NCBI GenBank assembly: GCA_910587755.1
Contig: CAJUNZ010000113.1
Span: 1-7,722 of the forward strand
Source: an uncultured Acetatifactor sp.
Lineage (GTDB): Bacteria > Bacillota > Clostridia > Lachnospirales > Lachnospiraceae
Direction: 5' to 3'
Length of the DNA: 7,722 nt
In this document: positions 1-5,723 of the stretch, one piece after another
Layout: each line of letters starts with the position of its first letter
Position numbering within the stretch: position 1 is the first letter of the stretch
Made by a program: the position numbers and the translations under genes
The notes under the pieces: generated by a model
Told to the model about the DNA's origin: nothing
The model's input: the letters and a program-made list of their open reading frames with translations, nothing else
The model's database searches: none

Positions 1-1
1 T

Positions 2-34
2 AAATATGCTGTTGTCAATGTGCTGGGACAGTAA
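2..34 (+). CDS. Possible 3' end of an upstream gene
   Basis: Frame 2 is open from the window edge to a TAA at 32-34 and would encode the tail KYAVVNVLGQ. The codons look ordinary for this DNA, and a possible promoter for the next gene follows. Ten residues cannot be assigned to a family, and a chance open frame this short is likely enough that the call is tentative. Confidence 0.22.
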   Translation, partial: KYAVVNVLGQ

Positions 35-51
35 GTTTCACGGATTCAGGA

Positions 52-57
52 TATAAT
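52..57 (+). promoter_or_regulatory. Possible -10 box upstream of the acyltransferase gene
   Basis: TATAAT lies at 52-57 in an AT-rich stretch with a small dyad (ATAAT 53-57, ATTAT 62-66). No good -35 box sits 16-18 bp upstream and there is no TG extension, so this is weak. If real, the acyltransferase mRNA would have a leader of about 160 nt. Confidence 0.3.
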
Positions 58-211
58 TTATATTATCACCAACCGTTATGGCTGTCAACTTTTTGTCTTT
101 TCAAGCTTTAGGGAGAGCAGGCCTGTACCTTGTGTTTTTAAGAGAATCGTGTTATTCTGTACATGAAAAAACGAAGGGCCGGTGGGGCGGCACTGGGAAA
201 GCTGTTTTTAT

Positions 212-218
212 GGAGGGG
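212..218 (+). promoter_or_regulatory. Ribosome binding site fixing the acyltransferase start at 225
   Basis: GGAGGGG is followed by a 6-nt spacer and ATG at 225. Earlier in-frame ATGs at 78 and 210 have no comparable site, and 210 overlaps this one. The start at 225 also puts a hydrophobic segment directly at the N terminus. Confidence 0.75.
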
Positions 219-224
219 TTGAAT

Positions 225-1238
225 ATGGTACTGATTGTCGTGTTCTGGATTCTGCTGTTGGGGGCAGGGGTGAGATATTCAAGAGAAATGGCCCCTACGG
301 CGCTGAACAGAGAAAATACGGCTGCGCTCAGGGGAATCTGTGCGGTGGAGATTATGATGGGGCATCTGGGGATTGCCACAGGCGCTCTGGTTCTGTATCC
401 TAACCGAAAGGCAGGCGTATTATTTGTCGGGGTCTTCTTTGCCATCTCCGGCTATGGGCTTATGTACAGTCTGTCATGCAAAGAAAATTACCTGGATGCG
501 TTCCTGCGAAAGCGCCTGTTAAAACTGCTGGTTCCGGCATATGGTGTCTTTGCAGTGGAGGTTCTGGTTCGCAGCTGCCAGAAGGAAAATATGGGGGAAC
601 TGGGGAATTTGCTCAATCCGGAGCGCTTTTTTAATGGCACGAACTGGTATGTCTGGGAACTGGCCGGCATGTATCTTGTTTTCTATCTCTGGGCAAAATT
701 CTGTCGGAACTATGAGAAGGGGCACTGGATTCTACTGGGACTGTCGGTGCTTTTTACAGCCGCCGCCTTCTGGCTGCAGTTGGACAATCCATGGTATGGA
801 AGTACGCTCTGCTTTTGGCTTGGCATTGTATATTACATAAAAAAAGACAGGTTTGAGCAGATTTTTGTGTGCAGGAGGGCGTTTCTGAAAAGCGCAGTCT
901 GTACTTTGGTTATGATTGCTTCCATAGGAATATTCTTTTATGTCGGGGGGGTAGTGGGAAACCTGGCGGCAAGGAATATGGCCTCTCTGCTTTTTGTGGT
1001 TGTCCTGCTGACAGCCCTGTACAGGTTCAAGCTTGGCAACAGGGTTTCCCTGTGGCTGGGAAAGTATTCCTACGAGATATTTTTGTTTCATCCTCTTTTT
1101 ATATCTTTTTTCAGGGACTGGATTGCCAATGATGTAATCTACTGTCTGGCAGTGATGGGAGCATCGGTGCTGGCTTCTGTGCTTTATCAAATTTGTGCAG
1201 GGCTTCCGAGAACTTTTCCGGCTTTCTTTCGTCTATAG
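225..1238 (+). CDS. Acyltransferase 3 family integral membrane protein
   Basis: A 337-residue polytopic membrane protein of the acyltransferase-3 (OafA/YrhL-like) family, which moves acetyl or other acyl groups onto cell-surface polysaccharides or other envelope substrates. The family's R-x10-H motif is present (R36 to H47). It is followed by FF-x2-SGYG at 71-78, the basic stretch RKRLLKLLVP at 95-104, an NWYVWEL segment near 140-146, and the C-terminal SYEIFLFHP at 282-290. Hydrophobic stretches fit about ten membrane spans, and the length is normal for the core domain with no SGNH extension. The start at 225 rests on the ribosome site at 212-218; the frame is open back to 78, but that extension is hydrophilic and atypical. 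The serpin gene begins 52 bp downstream with no visible terminator, so the two are probably cotranscribed. The acceptor cannot be told from sequence. Confidence 0.87.
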   Translation: MVLIVVFWILLLGAGVRYSREMAPTALNRENTAALRGICAVEIMMGHLGIATGALVLYPNRKAGVLFVGVFFAISGYGLMYSLSCKENYLDAFLRKRLLKLLVPAYGVFAVEVLVRSCQKENMGELGNLLNPERFFNGTNWYVWELAGMYLVFYLWAKFCRNYEKGHWILLGLSVLFTAAAFWLQLDNPWYGSTLCFWLGIVYYIKKDRFEQIFVCRRAFLKSAVCTLVMIASIGIFFYVGGVVGNLAARNMASLLFVVVLLTALYRFKLGNRVSLWLGKYSYEIFLFHPLFISFFRDWIANDVIYCLAVMGASVLASVLYQICAGLPRTFPAFFRL

Positions 1239-1290
1239 GGAAAAGAAAGGCTGTCCGGAAGTGAATCAGGGCGGCCGGAGAGGAGAGACT

Positions 1291-2604
1291 ATGAGGAAAA
1301 GAAAGTTCAGGAGTATACTGGCCGGAGCGGGTGCGGCGGCGTTTATGGCGGCGGTCCTGGCAGGGTGCGGAAATACGGGAATACCTGGGGATTTAATGCA
1401 GGATTTGGACAGTGCCAGGAATCTTGAGGAGCCGTCGGGAGGCAGCAGCGGGAATCTTGAGGAGCCGTCGGGAGACAACGGCAAGAATCCTGGCGGGGCA
1501 GAAGCAGTGACGGATTTTGGAGTGCGTCTGCTGCAGCAGGTTCTGGAGGGGGATAAAAATGTGCTGCTGTCGCCGCTGTCGGTGGCTTCCGCCCTTGCCA
1601 TGACGGCAAACGGAGCAGAGGGGGACACACTGAGCCAGATGGAGGCTGTTCTGGGTATGCCAGTACAGGAGCTCTCAGAGTGGCTGCACACCTACCGGGA
1701 GGCTCTACCCAGGGGTGAGAAGTACCGACTGGATCTGGCAAATGCCATCTGGTTCGCGGAGAAGGAAGGCTTTACCGTGGAGCAGGAGTTTCTTCAGGCA
1801 AACCAGGATTATTTTGATGCAGGTCTCTATCAGGTTCCCTTTGAGGCTTCCGTGGCAGGAGACATAAACCAGTGGGTGGAAGAGCGCACAGATGGCAGGA
1901 TCCGGGAGATAGTCACGAAAGTTTCTCCGGATGCGGTGATGTATCTGGTGAACGCTCTTGTCTTTGACGCCCAGTGGCAGGAGATTTACAGGGAAAATCA
2001 GGTGCGGGAAAGGGATTTTACCAGGGAGGACGGCACGGTGCAGAAAGTGGAGATGATGCATTCTGCAGAGTCCCAATATCTCACAGACGGGCAGGCAGAG
2101 GGATTTATAAAATATTATGAGGAGGGAGAGTACGCTTATGTGGCGCTGCTTCCCAGGGAAGGACTCACTGTTTCGGAGTATGTGGCCTCCCTCACAGGGG
2201 AGGGGCTGCGGCAAATGCTGCTTTCCCCTGTATCCGGGTATGTGGACGCCGCCGTTCCAAAGTATAAGAGTGAGTATGGCATAAGTCTGGAAGAAGCGCT
2301 CCAGGAGATGGGGATGCAGAATGCATTTGATGAACTCAGGGCGGATTTTTCAGGCATAGGATATTCTGTGGAGGGCCCCGTCTACATCAGTCAGGTGCTG
2401 CACAAGACTTTTATGGCGGTGGATGAGAGGGGGACCAGGGCAGGAGCGGCCACCGTGGTGGAAATGGAGGAGGGCGGCGGGGGTTTCGCAGAGGAGATTC
2501 AGACTGTATACCTGGATCGGCCTTTTCTATATATGATTGTTGACTGCAGGACCATGGTGCCGGTCTTTATGGGGACGGTCATGGATCCGGGGGCAGAAAA
2601 TTGA
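1291..2604 (+). CDS. Lipoprotein serpin (serine protease inhibitor)
   Basis: A 437-residue surface lipoprotein with a complete serpin domain. Residues 1-26 are a signal peptide (basic MRKRKFR, hydrophobic core, lipobox LAGC) with C26 as the lipidation site. A low-complexity Gly/Ser/Pro linker carrying NLEEPSG twice spans about 27-70. The serpin fold covers about 73-433: LLSPLSVASAL at 92-102, NQWVEERTDGRI at 193-204, YLVNALVFDAQW at 218-229, the hinge ERGTRAGAAT at 379-388, RPFLYMIVD at 410-418 and VFMGTVMDP at 425-433. The small-residue hinge is typical of inhibitory serpins, which trap a protease covalently after loop cleavage. Gut bacterial serpins are known to inhibit elastase-like proteases; the target here is unknown. 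The start at 1291 has AGGAG at 1281-1285, and the ORF's upstream extension to 1195 overlaps the acyltransferase gene. No convincing terminator follows. Confidence 0.93.
   Translation: MRKRKFRSILAGAGAAAFMAAVLAGCGNTGIPGDLMQDLDSARNLEEPSGGSSGNLEEPSGDNGKNPGGAEAVTDFGVRLLQQVLEGDKNVLLSPLSVASALAMTANGAEGDTLSQMEAVLGMPVQELSEWLHTYREALPRGEKYRLDLANAIWFAEKEGFTVEQEFLQANQDYFDAGLYQVPFEASVAGDINQWVEERTDGRIREIVTKVSPDAVMYLVNALVFDAQWQEIYRENQVRERDFTREDGTVQKVEMMHSAESQYLTDGQAEGFIKYYEEGEYAYVALLPREGLTVSEYVASLTGEGLRQMLLSPVSGYVDAAVPKYKSEYGISLEEALQEMGMQNAFDELRADFSGIGYSVEGPVYISQVLHKTFMAVDERGTRAGAATVVEMEEGGGGFAEEIQTVYLDRPFLYMIVDCRTMVPVFMGTVMDPGAEN
1418..1473 (+). repeat. 23-bp direct repeat in the serpin linker
   Basis: Identical 23-bp copies at 1418-1440 and 1451-1473, spaced 33 bp apart, encode the repeated NLEEPSG of the linker between lipobox and serpin domain. 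Identity at the DNA level, including third positions, points to a recent in-frame tandem duplication lengthening the tether. Confidence 0.85.
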
Positions 2605-2715
2605 CCCTGACAGTCAACGAAAGATGTTTTTTTCAATTCTGCGCCTCTGGATTTTAGAATATTGCCTCCGGAATGTGGCATACTAATTCCGATAGAAAGT
2701 TACTTTCCCCAGATT

Positions 2716-2733
2716 CCGGCAGGAAAAAGCCGG
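2716..2733 (+). other. Small stem-loop in the spacer after the serpin gene
   Basis: CCGGC at 2716-2720 pairs with GCCGG at 2729-2733 around an 8-nt loop. It is GC-rich but short, and no T-tract follows, so it is not a standard terminator. It may be part of the DUF1540 leader if transcription starts upstream. Confidence 0.35.
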
Positions 2734-2776
2734 CCCGGGGCCAGTAGATGGAAACTGTCCGGATCTGCCGTTTTCA

Positions 2777-2812
2777 GCGCCGCTTGCTGTGGATCCGCAG
2801 GGGAAGCGGCGC
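2777..2812 (+). promoter_or_regulatory. Strong stem-loop abutting the DUF1540 ribosome site
   Basis: GCGCCGCTT at 2777-2785 pairs perfectly with AAGCGGCGC at 2804-2812. Inside it, CTGTG at 2787-2791 pairs with CGCAG at 2796-2800 (one T-G pair) around a GATC loop. The structure ends three nucleotides before AGGAGG (2816-2821). No T-tract follows, so it is not an intrinsic terminator. Its place suggests an effect on translation or mRNA stability, which is inference. Confidence 0.55.
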
Positions 2813-2826
2813 AGAAGGAGGCAGAT

Positions 2827-3147
2827 ATGGCGGATTTAAAATGCGCAGTGGAAAACTGCAGCTATAATGAGGAGCATTTGTGCTGCAAGGGGGATATTAT
2901 GGTGGGTGGAGCCCATGCCTGCAGTTGTGACGGCACCTGCTGTGAGAGCTTCAGTCAGAGAAAAGAGGGAGCGGATTCCTTTAAAAGTTCCGTGGTCCAT
3001 CCCAGCAAGACCATCAGCATTGACTGTGAAGCGGTGAAATGTGTCTATAACACCAATTACAAATGCCATGCGGAACATGTGGATATCAGAGGCTGCGGCG
3101 CCTGCGACTGCGAGAGCACGGCCTGTGCCACTTTTAAGGAGAGATAG
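2827..3147 (+). CDS. Double DUF1540 cysteine-rich protein
   Basis: A 106-residue protein made of two DUF1540 domains, at about 4-42 and 65-103, joined by a polar linker. Each domain has exactly the same cysteine spacing, C-x4-C-x7-C-x12-C-x-C-x4-C: C6, C11, C19, C32, C34, C39 and C67, C72, C80, C93, C95, C100. In total 15 of 106 residues are cysteine, which suggests metal binding. DUF1540 proteins are common in Clostridia and their function is not established. There is no signal peptide or membrane span, so it is probably cytoplasmic. The start is set by AGGAGG at 2816-2821 with a 5-nt spacer; the frame is open back to 2662 but that part lacks cysteines and has no ribosome site. A strong hairpin precedes the gene and an intrinsic terminator follows it, so it is probably a single-gene unit. 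Confidence 0.9.
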   Translation: MADLKCAVENCSYNEEHLCCKGDIMVGGAHACSCDGTCCESFSQRKEGADSFKSSVVHPSKTISIDCEAVKCVYNTNYKCHAEHVDIRGCGACDCESTACATFKER

Positions 3148-3183
3148 TTTAAGCGCAGGATAAGGAAGTCAATTTTAGAGAAT

Positions 3184-3212
3184 CGGGGCAGATTTTTCTG
3201 CTCCGAATTTTT
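3184..3212 (+). terminator. Rho-independent terminator after the DUF1540 gene
   Basis: CGGGGCAG (3184-3191) pairs with CTGCTCCG (3198-3205), eight pairs including one G-T, around the loop ATTTTT. AATTTTT follows at 3206-3212. It starts 36 bp after the DUF1540 stop. Confidence 0.8.
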
Positions 3213-3269
3213 CTGCCCGGGAATTATTGCGGCGGATCCCACGATTGGTGTGCAGCGGAGCGGAATTTG

Positions 3270-3278
3270 TGGTATGAT
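3270..3278 (+). promoter_or_regulatory. Extended -10 promoter of the 235-residue protein gene
   Basis: TGGTATGAT fits the TGnTATAAT extended -10 form, one base off. It lies 32 bp before the start codon and just after the preceding terminator. No good -35 box is seen at 17 bp, as is usual for extended -10 promoters. The rhaB promoter shares the string TGTGGTAT. Confidence 0.6.
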
Positions 3279-3310
3279 ACAGACAGAAGAAAAAACGGGG
3301 GTGGAAGAAA

Positions 3311-4018
3311 ATGTATGAATTGAGGAACTGGTTTCTGCGGGAGGTGGAAGACGGCATGGTTTTAGGGGAGGGAAACTGCTATGGAAATGCCAGATTTTGG
3401 GCAGGGCAGCACATTCATACCTCTCCGGTGAAAAGGATTGTGCCGGATATGGAGGGGAAGAAGATAGATCTGTATACCAGCTCGGGAAGCTGTTACAGGC
3501 TTGATCTGGCGTATCTTAATATGAAGCACACAGAGCTCACCTGGGAGGCCCTGGGGGTACTGGGGATCAGCCTGGATCTGGAAGAATGTCTGGCTCTGGG
3601 GAAAAAGAGGGAAGAGGAGGAGCAGCGGCGGATTCTGGAAATGCTGGAGCCCCAGGAGCTCTATGTGGAGATGCTGGGAGGCATGGGGGTGGGAAAAGCT
3701 TTTTTCAAGCCCCAGGAAGCTGTGTTGGAGGAGGCGCAGGTCATAGTACATACGGGCATGTATATGGACAGCATTCTTGTGGTGGTTGAAGGCAAGTGTG
3801 ACTGGAGGTTTTTTCCTTCCGCTTTCCAGGCGGAGTGCTATCACTGGCCCCAGGAGCTGAAGGCCGTGAGACTTGAAAATTTCGGGGATGCTTTCGTCTT
3901 ATCAAAAGACGGCAGGGAGATCCAATGCGGCCAGGGAGAAGTCACAGTGGTCCGAAGAGAAGATTTGACAGGAGAGGGGTTGGTGTACCCTGAGGGGGCA
4001 AATGCCTCACCGGAATAA
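3311..4018 (+). CDS. Conserved-looking protein of unknown function, 235 residues
   Basis: I do not recognise a family. The protein is soluble, with no signal peptide or membrane span. The N-terminal part (about 1-70) looks mixed beta, with two short Gly/Cys segments, GEGNCYGNARFWAGQ at 19-33 and SSGSCYRLDL at about 57-66, and IHTSPV between them. A strongly charged, probably helical stretch (KKREEEEQRR at 98-107) leads into a C-terminal region with several beta-like strands (for example SILVVVEG and AFVLSKDG) and a hydrophilic tail. Coding is supported by codon use, GGGGGTG at 3297-3303 as a ribosome site 7 nt before the ATG, its own promoter and a hairpin just after the stop. It lies alone between a terminator and a convergent gene, so context gives no functional hint. 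Confidence 0.78.
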   Translation: MYELRNWFLREVEDGMVLGEGNCYGNARFWAGQHIHTSPVKRIVPDMEGKKIDLYTSSGSCYRLDLAYLNMKHTELTWEALGVLGISLDLEECLALGKKREEEEQRRILEMLEPQELYVEMLGGMGVGKAFFKPQEAVLEEAQVIVHTGMYMDSILVVVEGKCDWRFFPSAFQAECYHWPQELKAVRLENFGDAFVLSKDGREIQCGQGEVTVVRREDLTGEGLVYPEGANASPE

Positions 4019-4021
4019 GGA

Positions 4022-4033
4022 AGCTGCGCAGCT
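4022..4033. repeat. 12-bp perfect palindrome
   Basis: AGCTGCGCAGCT at 4022-4033 is its own reverse complement and lies just after a stop codon. Its right half is also the foot of the larger hairpin at 4028-4069, so the two folds exclude each other. No function is evident. Confidence 0.4.
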
Positions 4034-4069
4034 AAAGGGCGGCCTTGTGACAGGCCGCCCTTTGGCTGC
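4028..4069. terminator. Convergent-gene hairpin, probable bidirectional terminator
   Basis: Bases 4028-4045 pair with 4052-4069 around the loop TGTGAC, giving 18 bp with one G-T pair. The core AAAGGGCGGCCT / AGGCCGCCCTTT is perfect. It sits between the stops of two convergent genes (4018 and 4121). No T-tract follows on either strand beyond the TTT within the stem, so termination is inferred from stability and position. Confidence 0.7.
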
Positions 4070-4120
4070 AGGTAGAAATGTGCTGTGCTGCCGGGCACTG
4101 GAGTGTGTCTGAGAGCTTTT

Positions 4121-5515
4121 TTAGTCGCGCCCCAGTCTGCGTCCCATGAGCACACCCATAAGGGAGGCCATCATAAGCCCTCTGGTCCATCCGCTGGAAT
4201 CTCCCAGGCAGTACAGATTTTCGATGTTGGTGTTGAAGTCCTTGTCCATCTTCACCCGGTTGCTGTAGAACTTCAGCTCCGGTGAGTAGAGAAGGGTTTC
4301 CTCCGCTGCAAACCCCGGTACCACCTGGTCGGCTGCCTGAATGAAATTGATAATGTTGACCATGGCCCTGTAGGGCATGGCTGCCGTGATATCTCCCGCC
4401 TGGGCATCCGGCAGGGTGGGCCTCACATTGGAGCGGGACAGTTCCTTGGGCCAGGTGCGCTTGCCGTCCAGGATGTCCCCATAGCGCTGTACCAGGATAT
4501 GGCCCGCTCCCAGCATGTTGGTCAGCTCCCCTACTTTCTGGGCGTAGGCAATGGGCTGGTGGAAGGGCTCGCTGAAGTTGTGGGAGCAGAGTATGGCCAG
4601 GTTGGTATTGTCCGATTTCAAATCTTTGTAGGAGTGGCCGTTTACCACTGCCAGATCATTGTCATAGTTTTCCTGGCTCACAAAGCCGCCGGGATTCTGG
4701 CAGAAAGTTCTCACTTTGTTCTTGAAAGGCCGGGGATATCCGATCAGCTTGGATTCATAGAGTACATTGTTCACCCGCTCCATAATCTCGTTGCGCACTT
4801 CCACCCTCACACCGATGTCCACAGTGCCGGGGGTGTGGAGGATGCCGTGTTTTGCACAGAGTTTTTCCAGCCAGTCCGCGCCCCGGCGGCCTGCTGCAAC
4901 CACCACATGGCTGCCATAGAGTTCGCGGTTCTCCCGGCCGTTGGTGATGTGCACGCCCAGGCAGCGGGAGTCCTCCAGGATAAGATCCTGGCACTCATGG
5001 CCGAAAATCAGCTCCACGCCCTGGTCTTCCAGATAGTCCTGTATGGCCTTGTAGATGGTCTGGGCTTTCTCCGTGCCCAGGTGCCGGATGGGGCAGTCCA
5101 CCAGTTTCAGTCCTGCCTGAATGGCCCGCCGCCGGATCTCTTTCACTTCCTGGCCCTGCTGTACTCCTTCCACATGCTGGTCCGCGCCGAATTCCAGATA
5201 GATCTGATCTGTGTAGTGGATCATCTCCTGGGCAAAATCTTCCCCGATCAGAGAGGGCAGATCCCCGCCCACCTCACAGCTGAGGGAGAGTTTGCCGTCG
5301 GAGAAGGCCCCGGCCCCGGAAAAACCGGTGGTGATATGGCAGAAAGGTTTGCAGGACATGCACTTTCTGGTCTGATCCTTGGGGCAGTGTCTCTGCTCAA
5401 TGGGGCGGCCTTTTTCCACAATTACGATTTTCTTATCCTTTTTATTCCGGACCAGCTCCAGGGCTGTAAAGATCCCCGCAGGTCCTGCACCAACGATTAC
5501 AACGTCATACTTCAT
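4121..5515 (-). CDS. FAD-dependent oxidoreductase (COG2509-like)
   Basis: A 464-residue soluble flavoprotein, probably an NAD(P)/FAD-dependent dehydrogenase of the uncharacterised COG2509 type. The N-terminal Rossmann motif is clear (DVVIVGAGPAG at 4-14, acidic E34 ending the second strand). A cysteine cluster C44-x7-C52-x2-C55-x3-C59 leads into GFSGAGAFSDGKLS at 64-77, a segment typical of this group. VVVAAGRRGADW in the middle is the usual dinucleotide-domain return, and the C-terminal LYCLGDSSGWTRGLM should complete the FAD site. Its substrate is unknown. The start has GGAGGT (plus positions 5521-5526) 5 nt upstream and a consensus promoter just before that, giving a leader of about 28 nt. 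It is convergent with the 235-residue protein gene and divergent from rhaB. Relation to the larger HI0933-type flavoproteins is less likely given the cysteine cluster. Confidence 0.88.
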   Translation of the reverse strand: MKYDVVIVGAGPAGIFTALELVRNKKDKKIVIVEKGRPIEQRHCPKDQTRKCMSCKPFCHITTGFSGAGAFSDGKLSLSCEVGGDLPSLIGEDFAQEMIHYTDQIYLEFGADQHVEGVQQGQEVKEIRRRAIQAGLKLVDCPIRHLGTEKAQTIYKAIQDYLEDQGVELIFGHECQDLILEDSRCLGVHITNGRENRELYGSHVVVAAGRRGADWLEKLCAKHGILHTPGTVDIGVRVEVRNEIMERVNNVLYESKLIGYPRPFKNKVRTFCQNPGGFVSQENYDNDLAVVNGHSYKDLKSDNTNLAILCSHNFSEPFHQPIAYAQKVGELTNMLGAGHILVQRYGDILDGKRTWPKELSRSNVRPTLPDAQAGDITAAMPYRAMVNIINFIQAADQVVPGFAAEETLLYSPELKFYSNRVKMDKDFNTNIENLYCLGDSSGWTRGLMMASLMGVLMGRRLGRD

Positions 5516-5549
5516 AAGATACCTCCATTCTGTTTACCAACTGTTTCTT

Positions 5550-5578
5550 ATTATATGGGCAGAAAGGGTCCTTGTCAA
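5550..5578 (-). promoter_or_regulatory. Perfect-consensus sigma-A promoter of the oxidoreductase gene
   Basis: On the minus strand TTGACA (plus 5573-5578) and TATAAT (plus 5550-5555) are both exact and separated by exactly 17 bp. Transcription would start near 5543, 28 nt before the ATG. This predicts strong, largely constitutive expression unless a repressor binds. Confidence 0.88.
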
Positions 5579-5626
5579 TGGCCGTGGGTTTTTCGGGATT
5601 TTCAGCTATCTTTATCCTGGAAAATG

Positions 5627-5635
5627 TGGTATAAT
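5627..5635 (+). promoter_or_regulatory. Extended -10 promoter of rhaB
   Basis: TGGTATAAT is an exact TGnTATAAT element on the plus strand. No clear -35 box lies 17 bp upstream. The predicted transcription start is near 5642, at the edge of the inverted repeat 5640-5673. The divergent oxidoreductase -35 box is about 50 bp away. Confidence 0.7.
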
Positions 5636-5639
5636 CATA

Positions 5640-5673
5640 AGGAACTGTAAAGATTAATTCTTTAACAGTTCCT
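5640..5673 (+). promoter_or_regulatory. Inverted repeat at the rhaB transcription start (operator or 5' stem-loop)
   Basis: AGGAACTGT (5640-5648) and AAAGA (5649-5653) pair with TCTTT (5659-5663) and ACAGTTCCT (5665-5673). The loop is TTAAT, with a single bulged A at 5664. That gives 14 bp starting at the predicted +1. No T-tract follows, so it is not a terminator. It could be a repressor operator in DNA or a stem at the mRNA 5' end; the sequence does not decide. Confidence 0.6.
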
Positions 5674-5723
5674 AAGCGCGAGTTTGAAAAATGGCATGTG
5701 TACGGGAAGGAGAGACAGAACAA

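Noticed and set aside
78..224. N-terminal extension of the acyltransferase
   Set aside because: No ribosome site at 78, the extension is hydrophilic and unlike the family, and GGAGGGG favours 225.
732..1190. Minus-strand ORF of 152 codons
   Set aside because: It lies wholly opposite the acyltransferase gene and its product has no recognisable motifs.
2601..2633. Terminator after the serpin gene (TTGAC / GTCAA plus seven T)
   Set aside because: The stem is only 5 bp and AT-rich, and nine bases separate it from the T-run at 2627-2633, so it does not fit an intrinsic terminator.
2679..2684. Extended -10 promoter (TGGCATACT) before the DUF1540 gene
   Set aside because: Only a partial match and no -35 box at the right distance, so the transcription start of this gene remains undecided.
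4499..5650. Plus-strand ORF of 383 codons opposite the oxidoreductase gene
   Set aside because: It is antisense to a clear flavoprotein, has no family motifs or ribosome site, and runs through the minus-strand promoter. Long antisense frames are expected in GC-rich coding DNA.
5691..5723. Eleven-residue extension of rhaB
   Set aside because: No ribosome site before 5691, and RhaB proteins start close to the YYLAVDIG segment.
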